Shown: positions 9,359 to 18,496 of the stretch, one piece after another
How positions within the stretch are numbered: the stretch's first letter is position 1
How the letters are laid out: each line of letters opens with the position of its first letter
From: Sphingorhabdus sp. EL138
Lineage (GTDB): Bacteria > Pseudomonadota > Alphaproteobacteria > Sphingomonadales > Sphingomonadaceae
Direction: 5' to 3'
Length of the DNA: 64,000 bases
NCBI RefSeq assembly: GCF_945862485.1
Contig: NZ_CAMAYF010000002.1
Location: 102,659 to 166,658 of the forward strand
Position numbers and translations under genes: made by a program
Notes under the pieces: generated by a model
Told to the model about the DNA's origin: nothing
The model's database searches: none
Seen by the model: only the letters and a program-made list of their open reading frames with translations

Positions 9359-9368
9359 TAATGCATTA
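9359..9368. promoter_or_regulatory. Palindrome TAATGCATTA, possible LysR box
   Basis: This perfect 10-bp palindrome lies in the 88-bp gap between the P450 operon start (9299) and the LysR-type regulator start (9388). LysR-family proteins usually bind T-N11-A-type imperfect palindromes upstream of both genes in such arrangements. The assignment rests only on position and symmetry. Confidence 0.35.
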
Positions 9369-9387
9369 CGTATCATTATAGCATGAG

Positions 9388-10299
9388 GTGAAGGCATTGC
9401 TTACTATAAGACGAATGCAGCAGCTGTTGGCGCTCGCAGAGGAGCGAAACTTCACACGAGCGGCCAATGCGATCGGCATGACCCAACCAGCGCTTAGCCG
9501 AGCAATCGCGTTTCTTGAAGCAGAGGCAGGACTGATACTATTCGAGCGATTCCCGACTGGGGTATCTCCGACTGCCGCTGGCAAAGAATTGATCCACGAG
9601 GCCAGACGCATTCTGGGATCTGTCGCCCTAGTCGAACACAATGTTCGTCAGCGAGGCTGTGGAGACCTTGGTAATGTGAATTTCGCCTTGGGGCCACTCG
9701 CCGCTAGTTTTATGTTAAAGCGGATATTGACGGATACGCTAAAGGTCGCGCCTAGACTTGCGATCTCGGCCGTAGTCCGCGAAACATCCGCCATCGTGGA
9801 AGGTGTACTGCAAGGCGTTTTCGACTTTGCGATATGCAGCGCCAACACGTTGAAGAGCGAAGCTGGCATGGACGTCATCTCCCTTGCCAGCTTTCCAATG
9901 GGGATGTTTGTCAGGCCCGGGCATCCGCTAATGTCTCTCAATCGTGACATCGAATGGAATGAACTTATCCCTTACCCCAGGATAACGGGACGTTATCCTC
10001 AACATAGACGCCTCGACGCCAGCCTTCCTTTCGGGCCGCTGGATACGACCGTGGAGTGTAATGACTTTGAAGTTTTGCGCGCCATCACGGTGGAAACGGA
10101 TGCCATATGGCTGACGGCGATGGCAATGTTGGACGGGGACGAAAGGGGTGACTCACTGGTCTCTATAAATCCTCGACCATTTCACGATCTTGCGATCGCA
10201 GAAATCGTTCTCGTCCGTCAATCCGAGCGCCTCCTCAGCCCGGCTGCGGAGCGGGTTATTCAACTTATCATGACAACAACCGCGAACTTCGAAAAATAA
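9388..10299 (+). CDS. LysR-family transcriptional regulator
   Basis: A 303-residue regulator with the winged helix-turn-helix near residues 10-65 (AEERNFTRAANAIGMTQPAL, then SRAIAFLEAEAG) and a periplasmic-binding-protein-like effector domain beyond residue 90. The start is set at GTG 9388; ATG at 9415 would truncate helix 1. It is divergent from the P450 operon, the usual arrangement for a LysR activator of the neighbouring catabolic genes. The effector is probably a pathway compound. Confidence 0.9.
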   Translation: MKALLTIRRMQQLLALAEERNFTRAANAIGMTQPALSRAIAFLEAEAGLILFERFPTGVSPTAAGKELIHEARRILGSVALVEHNVRQRGCGDLGNVNFALGPLAASFMLKRILTDTLKVAPRLAISAVVRETSAIVEGVLQGVFDFAICSANTLKSEAGMDVISLASFPMGMFVRPGHPLMSLNRDIEWNELIPYPRITGRYPQHRRLDASLPFGPLDTTVECNDFEVLRAITVETDAIWLTAMAMLDGDERGDSLVSINPRPFHDLAIAEIVLVRQSERLLSPAAERVIQLIMTTTANFEK

Positions 10300-10587
10300 A
10301 AGTGACGGCGCGCCATGGATTTTACGCCGCCTCTAATATCCGGTCGGCGCAGTATAGAACCATAAATCTGAATAGTTGTGCAACCAGAGCTCGGCTGAGC
10401 TATCGGCCATTATGACAGCGCAATGGTTACCCTCTTAATCGGAGTTGGTTTGGCGGTTGTGTTGATATTGTCATTAGGCCGTGCGCCAGCAGAGCAAAGA
10501 ATAGCAACATAGGCGGCCCTCATGCCGCGCACTTGCTCGTTCTAAAGTAATGACATCAGCAAGCTGCTAACGCCCATAGAAGTCGAA
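10300..10587. other. Intergenic stretch without recognisable gene
   Basis: These 288 bp lie between the convergent LysR and di-iron hydroxylase genes. A 29-codon frame at 10423-10512 encodes a short hydrophobic peptide but has no ribosome site. I see no strong hairpin, RNA gene or repeat here. Confidence 0.5.
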
Positions 10588-11409
10588 TTATGAATTGTCC
10601 GGTGATCTAGAGTTTCCTGACGCGGTCGGCTTGCGAATGATCGGGAAAAATACATCTTCTGCCCAATAAGGCTCAGGCCCTGGTACACCATAGCGCCACG
10701 GACGGCCTTTCGGAATGTGCAGTGTTCCGAACATCCAGTCAAACACCGACAATGTCACTGCATAGTTGCGAAAGTTCCCACCGTCGCGGCCATAGCCGTG
10801 ATGGCTATGGTGAATGCCGGGAGAAACGAGAATATGTTCCAGCGCCCTGAAAACTGGACCGATACCGGCATGGTGCCGTACAACGTCGTCCCAACGAAAA
10901 TCAGCGTGTGTTATAAGGTTCCAGCTATAGATGGTTAAAATCGCCAGCGATGCGCCTTCCGCCATGCCCAGATAGGTTGCTATACCCAACACCCACGGTA
11001 TGGGCACGACGAAGGCCCAGAAGACATTCTGCCGCACGGTTACAAAGACATTGATATACTTGCCTGAATGATGGGTGCGGTGAAGGTTCCAGAACCAGTC
11101 ATGTCGACCACCCTTGGCTTCATGTGACCAGCGGTGAACCCAATAGAAGCTGAATTCGCACAGCACGAAAACCAGCGGAAAGGCGATATACAAAGGGGTG
11201 GACGCCAAACTCCCCTGATAGGATGGCAGCAGCCACCCGGTGACAGTTGCAATCAGAATGCCCGCCAAAGGACGCGACGCACTATTGCCGACTACACTTC
11301 CAACGGTGCTGAGAATGTTGGTCCGCGTAAACAATCCACGATAGCGACCCGCCACAAATTCAATGAAGATAATCAAGAGCGTAGCAAGATACACGTATTG
11401 CAAACCCAT
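10588..11409 (-). CDS. Sterol desaturase/fatty acid hydroxylase family membrane protein
   Basis: A 273-residue integral membrane di-iron protein. The histidine boxes are HRWSHE near residue 97, HRTHH near 115, and HHSHHGYGRDGGN near 205, the set that binds two irons in this superfamily. Hydrophobic segments at the N terminus (VYLATLLIIFIEFVAG) and around residues 50-90 and 125-160 would span the inner membrane. Members oxygenate sterols, fatty acids or carotenoids using O2. It stands alone between a LysR gene and the TonB receptor. Its substrate is unknown, but the setting suits a lipid or terpenoid. Confidence 0.88.
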   Translation of the reverse strand: MGLQYVYLATLLIIFIEFVAGRYRGLFTRTNILSTVGSVVGNSASRPLAGILIATVTGWLLPSYQGSLASTPLYIAFPLVFVLCEFSFYWVHRWSHEAKGGRHDWFWNLHRTHHSGKYINVFVTVRQNVFWAFVVPIPWVLGIATYLGMAEGASLAILTIYSWNLITHADFRWDDVVRHHAGIGPVFRALEHILVSPGIHHSHHGYGRDGGNFRNYAVTLSVFDWMFGTLHIPKGRPWRYGVPGPEPYWAEDVFFPIIRKPTASGNSRSPDNS

Positions 11410-11487
11410 ATCGAACTCCGCTGAACGGCTTCAGAAGCTTCACATAGAAACAAAAGTCGTAAGATATTGTGAGATGGCTGTACGCCC

Positions 11488-11530
11488 CCAAACAAAACCA
11501 AAACGGGGCAGCGATAACCGCCGCCCCGTT
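11488..11530 (-). terminator. Intrinsic terminator of the TonB receptor gene
   Basis: Just downstream of the receptor stop, AACGGGGC (11502-11509) pairs with GCCCCGTT (11523-11530), an 8-bp GC-rich stem with a small inner GCG/CGC pairing. On the minus strand the stem is followed by a T-rich run (TTTTGGTTTTGTTT). Position and structure fit rho-independent termination. Confidence 0.75.
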
Positions 11531-11551
11531 GAGTTTCCTATGGTCAAATAA

Positions 11552-13999
11552 TCAGAAACGGAATGTTGCACTCACGCCATAAGTCTGCGGATCACCGGGT
11601 GTGTAGCTGGTGAATGCAAGTGGCGTATTCTCCGTCGAAAGCAGACGGGTGAAGTATTTTTCCTTCATGATATTGCGTGCATAGAAAGCCAATTCCAAGT
11701 TCGGATTATCGAGCTGGAGAGCAATACGCGCGTTGAGAAGCCCATAAGAGGGGATCATCGACGTGTTTTGCAAGCCGTTGCTGATTGCTGCAATTTCGGT
11801 CGCTGTTTTTCCGACCCGCGATGCTGCGGATGCTGCGATTGGCGAAGCGAAGACCTTTGAACGCCATGAGTAATCAGCATGCAGCTTCACTGTGCCGGCG
11901 CCGATATCCATTGCATAATCACCAAAGACACCAAGGGTGTTTTTCGGCGTGTAAGGGAATTCCGCTCCAGACCAATCGGCTCCATCTAGGTTGGTGAAGC
12001 TTTGATATTTCGCGTCCGTTACCCCGAGATTTGCACCCAAGGTCAAACCGTCAGTCGGCAAGACCGTCAACTCTGCTTCAAAACCGCGAATGCGCGCTTT
12101 CGCCGCATTTGCAACACCAGACACAAGCCGCGTGCCCACAGCACCGATCACGTTACGTTGCACGTCATCAATATTTGAATTGAATGCCGCCAAGTTCATT
12201 CGGACACGACGGTCGAGTAGGTCAATCTTCGCGCCAGCTTCATAGTCGGTTACGACTTCAGGAACAAAGCTAACTGGAGGCACACCACCTGTAACCGCGC
12301 GGGTGTTAAGGCCGCCCGAACGCTGCGATCTGCTTGTCTTTACATAGACGAACAAATCATCAGAAGCCTGCCAATCTGCACTAACTAGATACGACATATA
12401 ATTGAACTTACGTTGCAATGTGGCACGGAGCGGATCGCTCGCATCGCCGTCCAAGAGACCATCAGCAACCGTGCCCAGCGAGGATGTCACAACATTGGTT
12501 AGAACGTTTCGGTCTTTGTTGCGAAGCACCATGTCGCGCTTGTCATCCGTATAACGCAAGCCGCCAGTAAGACGAACCGAATCCGTCACATTATAGATCA
12601 ATTGGCCATATGCTGCTGCGCTGCGGTTCTTAACGGTGCCATCAACAGATGCCACCGAAGGGCTAAGTGGGAACAGGCTGCCGCTGTCGGAGCGGTCGGT
12701 TCCATTTTCAACAAAGTAAAATCCGCCTACAATGTACTGCAACTGCCCCGATTTACCAGAGAGTTGGAGCTCCTGAGAAAACTGATCTTGGTTGATACGG
12801 TTACCGGCCACTGGCGGCAAGCCGCCGCTGAACCAATATGGAGTACCGTCATTGTCAGTCGAAGACTCCAATTCAACACCGCGCCAAGCCGTCGTCGACT
12901 TCAAGACAGCAGCGTCAGAGAACGCATACTCCAGCACCGCGGAAGCACCATAGCTGTCCGACTTACCATAAGCTGGCGTGCCGCCAAAAGTCCGGTAAAT
13001 GTCAGTGTTGCCATTTTGCCCGTAAACGTAGCTAGCAACCGGACCTGGACGGGTTAACAATGTTGGGCAAAGTGGGATGGCGCCGGCCTTCAGGCCGCCA
13101 AGAAATCCAGCGGTTGAAGCAGGAAGTCCGGCCGGAAGTGCTTGAGTACCGCAAGCAGCAGCGAGCAGCTCTGTCGGTGCAAATGCATTGGGAGCGGAAT
13201 AGGACTTTAGTCCAACAAGCTCACCCGAATTGCGGAACTTCGAAAAATCGCCTGAGATAAGTGCTGAGAACTTGCTACCGTCTGGGTTGATACCCATTGT
13301 AAAGCGGGCATAGTCAGATTTCAGGTCGGCCAAAGGTGCGTTACGCGTAACCGTCCGACCGTAGCCATCATGCTCACGGCGCTGATACGCAGCGCGCACG
13401 GCGACGCCAGAACCCAGCGGAACGTTAACCACGCCTTGAGCCAATATGCTATTGAAGTTACCATAGTCGAACCGCATGGAACCTTCAAATTCGTCGCTCG
13501 GCTTGTTGGCAATGATGTTGATTGCACCACCCGTCGTGTTGCGTCCGAACAGCGTACCTTGCGGGCCACGGAGGACCTCGACCCGCTGAACATCGAGAAG
13601 ATCGGTTGCACCACCTGTTGATCGCGCAGCATATACACCGTCAACATAGACACCCACCGCCTGATCGATTGCAATCAGACCGTCCGCCGAACCTTGTCCG
13701 CGGATAAAGACAGTAGAAGAGCCAGGTTGGGCAACAGCGCTTGAAAATGTCAAGTTAGGCGACGACGCCTGAATTTGCTGAATATTAACAATCGCCTGCT
13801 CCGCCAGTGCTTCTCCGGAAAGCGCACTCACGGCGACAGGCGTCGTCTGCAGGCTTTCGCTCGTCTTACGTGCGGTAACAATAATCTCAGCAATTCCGCC
13901 ATCATTTTCGGCTGGTTCAGAAGACTGAGCATATACTGGGATAGATAGTGTTGCGGCCGCAATAAACGCAGCTCCGCCCAAAAACTGGTACTTTTTCAT
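11552..13999 (-). CDS. TonB-dependent outer-membrane receptor
   Basis: An 815-residue receptor. It starts with a cleavable signal peptide (MKKYQFLGGAAFIAAATLSI, cut near VYAQS). The plug domain follows with IIVTARKTSESLQTTPVAVS as the TonB-box-side segment and VEVLRGPQGTLFGRNTTGGA near residue 135. The C-terminal barrel ends in aromatic VSATFRF. The strong AAAGGAGAGGAC ribosome site sets the start. This sphingomonad-type receptor probably imports the large hydrophobic or charged substrate of the island across the outer membrane with TonB energy. The ligand cannot be deduced. Confidence 0.94.
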   Translation of the reverse strand: MKKYQFLGGAAFIAAATLSIPVYAQSSEPAENDGGIAEIIVTARKTSESLQTTPVAVSALSGEALAEQAIVNIQQIQASSPNLTFSSAVAQPGSSTVFIRGQGSADGLIAIDQAVGVYVDGVYAARSTGGATDLLDVQRVEVLRGPQGTLFGRNTTGGAINIIANKPSDEFEGSMRFDYGNFNSILAQGVVNVPLGSGVAVRAAYQRREHDGYGRTVTRNAPLADLKSDYARFTMGINPDGSKFSALISGDFSKFRNSGELVGLKSYSAPNAFAPTELLAAACGTQALPAGLPASTAGFLGGLKAGAIPLCPTLLTRPGPVASYVYGQNGNTDIYRTFGGTPAYGKSDSYGASAVLEYAFSDAAVLKSTTAWRGVELESSTDNDGTPYWFSGGLPPVAGNRINQDQFSQELQLSGKSGQLQYIVGGFYFVENGTDRSDSGSLFPLSPSVASVDGTVKNRSAAAYGQLIYNVTDSVRLTGGLRYTDDKRDMVLRNKDRNVLTNVVTSSLGTVADGLLDGDASDPLRATLQRKFNYMSYLVSADWQASDDLFVYVKTSRSQRSGGLNTRAVTGGVPPVSFVPEVVTDYEAGAKIDLLDRRVRMNLAAFNSNIDDVQRNVIGAVGTRLVSGVANAAKARIRGFEAELTVLPTDGLTLGANLGVTDAKYQSFTNLDGADWSGAEFPYTPKNTLGVFGDYAMDIGAGTVKLHADYSWRSKVFASPIAASAASRVGKTATEIAAISNGLQNTSMIPSYGLLNARIALQLDNPNLELAFYARNIMKEKYFTRLLSTENTPLAFTSYTPGDPQTYGVSATFRF

Positions 14000-14049
14000 A
14001 GTCCTCTCCTTTATGTCGATGGTCCGGTGACATTTACATGTCTATTATC

Positions 14050-14076
14050 GAACATAGTTAGATGATTACGATGTTC
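14050..14076. promoter_or_regulatory. Inverted repeat and shared motif upstream of TonB receptor
   Basis: GAACAT (14050-14055) and ATGTTC (14071-14076) form an inverted repeat with a 15-base spacer, 50-77 bp upstream of the receptor start. Inside the spacer is AGTTAGATGAT (14056-14066). This exact 11-mer recurs upstream of the KstD-like gene (59357-59367), and a one-mismatch inverse copy lies upstream of the metallo-hydrolase (40368-40380). The rest of the 321-bp gap (14000-14320) shows no gene. Confidence 0.4.
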
Positions 14077-14320
14077 AGAACACAAGTCCACCCAAGATTT
14101 TAACATTCAATGAGAAGTGCCGCAGAAAGTTGAAATTTTTATTTTTCTGTGGCTAAAACGCAACACCTCTAGTGCATAGGGCTTCGAATATTGCGCCGTA
14201 GAAAGCGCTGTCATACAAAAAGAATCAATCGAACCGGCAGAAATAGAGAGTAATGCTCCGCGCGCGACTCCAGCCGCCACTTAAAGTTTGCGACGCCCCC
14301 AATGAACGTTTAGGTGGCGC

Positions 14321-15121
14321 TTATTCGGCCTTAGGATGAACCCGCATAATCATCGATTGGCTGGCGGTGGCCATTAAGACCCCATCGGGCGAGTAAAGGC
14401 GCATCCGGCCATGCACGATGCCCTGCACGAGTGCTTCGATCTGAACGTCGCATAACATCCATTCGCACGGGACGATACGACCGTAACGGATGGTATTATC
14501 CAGACTGTTTCCGCCTGCATGAAGCCCCGTCGCACCCGCGATTCCCGACGCTACATAATCAGCAGCAATAGCAAGAATGCGCGCGTCAGCAATATGCCCT
14601 TCGCGCGAACGGAGCCAAAACACCAATCGTCCGTCGCTTCGTGCATTGATCGATTTATCGCCGTGGAAATGGCCTTTCGCGACACGGATTTCCAAACGTG
14701 CGTTCAACCCTGAGCCGTCTCCACGCCAATAATTGGCCTCTGGGCAATCATCCGGCTGATTAACATCGGGCATAGTCACCCATTGGTCTGATTCCGGGGC
14801 ATCTCTCGCGCCCAATGCAGCATTAACGGTAATGATTTTCTGATCGTCAATATGCAGCAGGACATTGGCCTGTGTTGTCATTCGTCCAGCGACCGGGACG
14901 ACCACGTCCAGATCAACAATCTTCCCCGGACGAGCGAAGGACAAATATTGCGCGGTTGCCCAAATAACAGGCCGCCCACATGTTTGCTCCATCGCTTGAA
15001 TCGACGCGGCCATGCCGACCCCCCCAAACAAAAATTGCCTATCCGCAGGGCCAGTGCACAAATTGCGCTCAACCTGAAGATACCAACGATGCGGGTTATG
15101 TGTCGCGTTCAACTCAAACAT
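14321..15121 (-). CDS. Thioesterase-fold (TesB-like double hotdog) family protein
   Basis: A 266-residue protein resembling acyl-CoA thioesterase II: FLFGGVGMAASIQAME near the N terminus, ATAQYLSFARPGKIVDLDV, and C-terminal GGNSLDNTIRYGR and ASQSMIMRVHP. ATG 15121 is preferred over an upstream TTG because GGAA lies at suitable distance. It is cotranscribed behind the E2 core (27-bp gap). Its paralog is at 18497-19312, with both copies sharing SGNSLDN/GGNSLDN and ASQSMI. It may hydrolyse a CoA ester or be a non-catalytic acyl-CoA-binding relative. Confidence 0.8.
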   Translation of the reverse strand: MFELNATHNPHRWYLQVERNLCTGPADRQFLFGGVGMAASIQAMEQTCGRPVIWATAQYLSFARPGKIVDLDVVVPVAGRMTTQANVLLHIDDQKIITVNAALGARDAPESDQWVTMPDVNQPDDCPEANYWRGDGSGLNARLEIRVAKGHFHGDKSINARSDGRLVFWLRSREGHIADARILAIAADYVASGIAGATGLHAGGNSLDNTIRYGRIVPCEWMLCDVQIEALVQGIVHGRMRLYSPDGVLMATASQSMIMRVHPKAE

Positions 15122-15147
15122 GTTCAATTCCGGGTTGCATAGTGCAT

Positions 15148-15861
15148 TTATAACGCAGCAGGATCATTCAGGAGCGCACCAAGTCGACGAACGAAGCGCG
15201 CTGCGTCGGCACCATTAATCACACGATGATCATAGCTAAGCGACAGTGGCATCATTAACCGCGGTTGGAACGTAGCGCCATCCCAAACGGGCATCATACG
15301 CGATTGCGTTACCCCAAGAATTGCAACTTCAGGCTGATTGACGATCGGCGTAAATCCGGTTCCACCAATCCCCCCCAAAGACGAGATCGTCATACAGCCA
15401 CCTGTCATCGCGCTCATGGGCAGTCCCTTGTCGCGCGCCAGTGCACTCAATTCAGCCAGTTCCGTACTTAATGTTGGCAAATCTTTGGTATCAACATCGC
15501 GCAACACGGGCACCAAAAGACCCAGCGGGCCGTCGACGGCTATGCCGATGTTAAAATATTTTTTGAGCACCAGCGTCTTGCCGTCATCCGCCAAGGAGGA
15601 GTTAAACGTTGGGAATTCGCCCAGCGCTATCGCCAAAGCCTTGGCGAGGAATATCAATGGCGAGAGTTTGACATCTTTCGCAAGTGACTTTCGAAATGCC
15701 TCTAACGCCGTGACATCTACATCATCATTATGGGTAACGTGGGGTATCTCGGTCCAGCTCTTCGTCAAACGGCGCGCCACAACTTTTTGGAAGTTGGTCA
15801 AAGCGACACTTTCAATCGAACCAAATGGAGCAAATTGGTCCTCAAACTTTGGTTCAGTCAT
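15148..15861 (-). CDS. 2-oxo acid dehydrogenase E2 acyltransferase, catalytic domain only
   Basis: A 237-residue protein comprising just the E2 catalytic core. It has no lipoyl domain and no peripheral-subunit-binding domain. The active-site segment SLSYDHRVINGADAARF keeps the His and an Asn at the usual Asp position, as in Azotobacter-type pyruvate dehydrogenase E2. MSAMTGGCMTISSLGGIGGT supplies the core serine region. The start is ATG 15861 with AGGAAG upstream; ATG 15885 is a less supported alternative. It should transfer acyl groups from a lipoyl carrier to CoA. A free-standing lipoyl protein with E1 alpha and beta lies at 56.1-58.4 kb, the probable partners. It is divergent from an acyl-CoA ligase. 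Confidence 0.88.
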   Translation of the reverse strand: MTEPKFEDQFAPFGSIESVALTNFQKVVARRLTKSWTEIPHVTHNDDVDVTALEAFRKSLAKDVKLSPLIFLAKALAIALGEFPTFNSSLADDGKTLVLKKYFNIGIAVDGPLGLLVPVLRDVDTKDLPTLSTELAELSALARDKGLPMSAMTGGCMTISSLGGIGGTGFTPIVNQPEVAILGVTQSRMMPVWDGATFQPRLMMPLSLSYDHRVINGADAARFVRRLGALLNDPAAL

Positions 15862-15987
15862 TGTCTTCCTTTCAACTTTCGTCATAGCTTTACCTTTTGC
15901 GCAGGCGCACTTGCAACGCTTGCGCACATACATCATAATCATATATACTTTAAATTCAAACGAAGATGGCGAGGATCTGGGAGAGTG

Positions 15988-17598
15988 ATGACAGATAATG
16001 AATATGCCGCGCTTGGCCTGCAGGCGCCGGCATCACGAATCGACCCTCCCGGGGCGCCCCGCGACGTCGCATCGTTGATCGATCGAGCTGCAGCGAATTG
16101 TTCGGATAATGAAGCGCTCGATGACGGACACCAAAGCCTCACCTTCAAACAATTGGCCGACGCCGTATCTGCAGCAGCGTTGCTTCTGCACTCGGCAGGT
16201 ATCCGGGGCGGCGATCGCATTGCTGCATCATTGGGTAATGAGGCTAATCTCATCATCGCTTTTTTTGCAGCGATGCGCCTTGGTGCCGTTTGGGTTGGAA
16301 TAAACAAAATCCTTCCAGCGGACGACAAGCGTTTTATACTCGACCATAGCGGAACAAAACTGCTGCTGACGGACACCTCGTTGCGGGATCAGATCGAAAG
16401 CTTACGAAAAGATATCTCGGCACTGGATGTTGTTTGGTATCTTGATGCCAGCAACGATGACGGCGGCTGGGCACATGCGTTGGCGACCTTGCCTGCGGTC
16501 GATGCACCCAAACCCGAGATTGACCCGTTTGCGCCTGCGGCAATTATGTATACCAGCGGCACTACTGGTGTACCCAAAGGCGTCGTTCACAGCCAGCATA
16601 ATATGGTGGTCGTTCCCGCCGGCGAATTCGCGCACGGGATTTTGCAACCAGATGCGCGCAGGGGCTCTTGCTTACCGCTGACGATCACAAACGTAATGAT
16701 AATCGGTCCAATTTCGGCGTATTTGTCGTGCAAACCATTTTTGTTTGCGCCTTCGCCGAAAATCGATCTTTTGGTGGATTGGTTTCATGAAAAGCGCGTA
16801 GAATCCATCGCGCTTGTTCCGACCATAGTTTATGATCTGCTTCAGTCAGACCGCGATTTGCCTGAAAACCTGTGGTTGGGTTGCGGCGGTGCGCCGCTGC
16901 CACACGTTATGCGTGAAGCATTTTTTAATCGGCACGGGTTTCATATAATGACGAGCTATGGCCTTACCGAAGCGCCAACGGTTGTTGCACATCCCATGGA
17001 TGAGGTCGCCCCCGAGGGTGCAAGTGGACGGGCGCTTCCGCATCTTGAAATTACCATCCGCGATGACGAAGGTCGTATTTTGCCGAATGGTGAGGTTGGC
17101 GAAGTCTGTTTTGGACCAGTATCGACTGGCCCTTGGGCACATGTTTACACCCCCCCGCTCGGTTATTGGCGCGACGGTGAAAAGACGGCCGCGCTGTTAC
17201 GCGGAGGCGTAGTGCATTCGGGCGACCATGGCAGCCTAGACGACAATGGCTGGCTGAGTATCGCAGACCGCAGTTCCGAACTAATCCTACGCGGTGGATC
17301 AAACGTATACCCTGCTGAAATAGAACGTATCTTACATTCGCACGATGGTGTTGCTGATTGTGCGATCGTCGGCAAACCCGATATGCGCATGGGCATGCTA
17401 ACCGTGGCGTGCATTCAGCGGGCCGACTTGAACCATGATGTCACCATGCTTCAAGACGAATTGCGTGCGCTGTGCGCCGAAAAACTGGTCCGCTATAAAA
17501 TGCCGGACGAGTGGCGTTTTATGGATGAGCTGCCGCGAAACGCCATGGGTAAGGTCATCAAGCCACGATTACGTGAAATCGTGGTTGGAACAGATTGA
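15988..17598 (+). CDS. AMP-binding acyl-CoA synthetase
   Basis: A 536-residue adenylate-forming ligase. Motifs: P-loop YTSGTTGVPKGVVHS near residue 190, YGLTEAP near 325, HSGDHG near 410, RGGSNVYPAEIE, and the C-terminal lysine in PRNAMGKVIK. The start is ATG 15988 with GGGAGAG upstream; a GTG three bases earlier is possible. It activates a carboxylic acid to its CoA thioester using ATP. It begins an operon with an SDR and a TesB-like protein, and the E2 core is divergent across 126 bp. Likely it charges the acid formed by upstream oxidation. Confidence 0.93.
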   Translation: MTDNEYAALGLQAPASRIDPPGAPRDVASLIDRAAANCSDNEALDDGHQSLTFKQLADAVSAAALLLHSAGIRGGDRIAASLGNEANLIIAFFAAMRLGAVWVGINKILPADDKRFILDHSGTKLLLTDTSLRDQIESLRKDISALDVVWYLDASNDDGGWAHALATLPAVDAPKPEIDPFAPAAIMYTSGTTGVPKGVVHSQHNMVVVPAGEFAHGILQPDARRGSCLPLTITNVMIIGPISAYLSCKPFLFAPSPKIDLLVDWFHEKRVESIALVPTIVYDLLQSDRDLPENLWLGCGGAPLPHVMREAFFNRHGFHIMTSYGLTEAPTVVAHPMDEVAPEGASGRALPHLEITIRDDEGRILPNGEVGEVCFGPVSTGPWAHVYTPPLGYWRDGEKTAALLRGGVVHSGDHGSLDDNGWLSIADRSSELILRGGSNVYPAEIERILHSHDGVADCAIVGKPDMRMGMLTVACIQRADLNHDVTMLQDELRALCAEKLVRYKMPDEWRFMDELPRNAMGKVIKPRLREIVVGTD

Positions 17599-17645
17599 TC
17601 CAAAAAATTCATTCGTAAATCAAATTACTGCTACAGGAGTTTTAA

Positions 17646-18482
17646 ATGCCTCAGCCACATATCTTTCACGGACGCATGACAGGTTGGCGCGCTATCGTAA
17701 CCGGTGCAGGCACGCTTGGCGACGGCGTTGGTACAGGTAAAGCCATTGCGACTTTGTTCGCCGCTGAAGGCGCTAAGGTTGCACTATTCGATCTGGATGA
17801 AGCGCGGGCGCGAACCACGTTGGAATTGATTAACAGCATGAAGGGTGATGCCTGCATCTTTACCGGCAACGTTGCAGATGCACAGGATGCCAAGCGAATG
17901 ACTGGAGAGGCGCTGGAATGGCTTGGTGGGCTTGATACGCTTGTCAACAATATAGGAATTGGTGCTGGGGCTGGTCAGTTGCATGTTGTTGCGCCTGACG
18001 ACATTGATAGGGTTTTGTCCGTAAACCTCGGTACAGTCATCAACATGTGCCGCGAAGCGATGCCAGCTTTGCTTGCTGGTAATGGTAAGTCGATCGTTAA
18101 TATCTCATCGGTTGCGGGCATATTGGCGCATGGCAATTCAGCATATGGTCCAAGCAAAGCTGCAGTGATTCAACTGACCGCCGAACTGGCTGTGATGTAT
18201 GGTCGTGACGGAATTCGCGCCAATTGTGTCGCTCCGGGCCATATCATGACCCCTATGGTTGAAGCATATGTTAAAGGAGAAGGACGCAGAGTTCGTAGCG
18301 CCATAGCGCCAATCGGGATTGAAGGTGATGCGTGGGACATTGCCCAAGCAGCCTTATTCTTGGCTGGTTCGGAGAGCCGTTTTATAACAGGCATTACATT
18401 GCCGGTTGATGGCGGCGTCACGGTTGTGGGACCGATGGCTGCTTATGAGCGTGTTGTTCAGGAAGCCCCAGCGCAAGCTTGA
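17646..18482 (+). CDS. Short-chain dehydrogenase/reductase
   Basis: A 278-residue SDR with RBS CAGGAG before ATG 17646. The cofactor loop TGAGTLGDGVGTGKA is longer than the classical TGxxxGxG. It is followed by NNIGIG, serine in NISSVAG, catalytic AYGPSKAA and the terminal LPVDGG. An acidic end of strand 2 (LFDLDEAR) suggests NAD(H). It sits between the ligase and a thioesterase-fold gene, so it probably acts on a hydroxyacyl- or ketoacyl-CoA intermediate. Confidence 0.92.
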   Translation: MPQPHIFHGRMTGWRAIVTGAGTLGDGVGTGKAIATLFAAEGAKVALFDLDEARARTTLELINSMKGDACIFTGNVADAQDAKRMTGEALEWLGGLDTLVNNIGIGAGAGQLHVVAPDDIDRVLSVNLGTVINMCREAMPALLAGNGKSIVNISSVAGILAHGNSAYGPSKAAVIQLTAELAVMYGRDGIRANCVAPGHIMTPMVEAYVKGEGRRVRSAIAPIGIEGDAWDIAQAALFLAGSESRFITGITLPVDGGVTVVGPMAAYERVVQEAPAQA

Positions 18483-18496
18483 ACTCGATAATTCTT

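Noticed and set aside
10423-10512. A 29-codon hydrophobic frame in the gap before the di-iron hydroxylase
   Set aside because: No ribosome site and no similarity that I recognise; too short to support.
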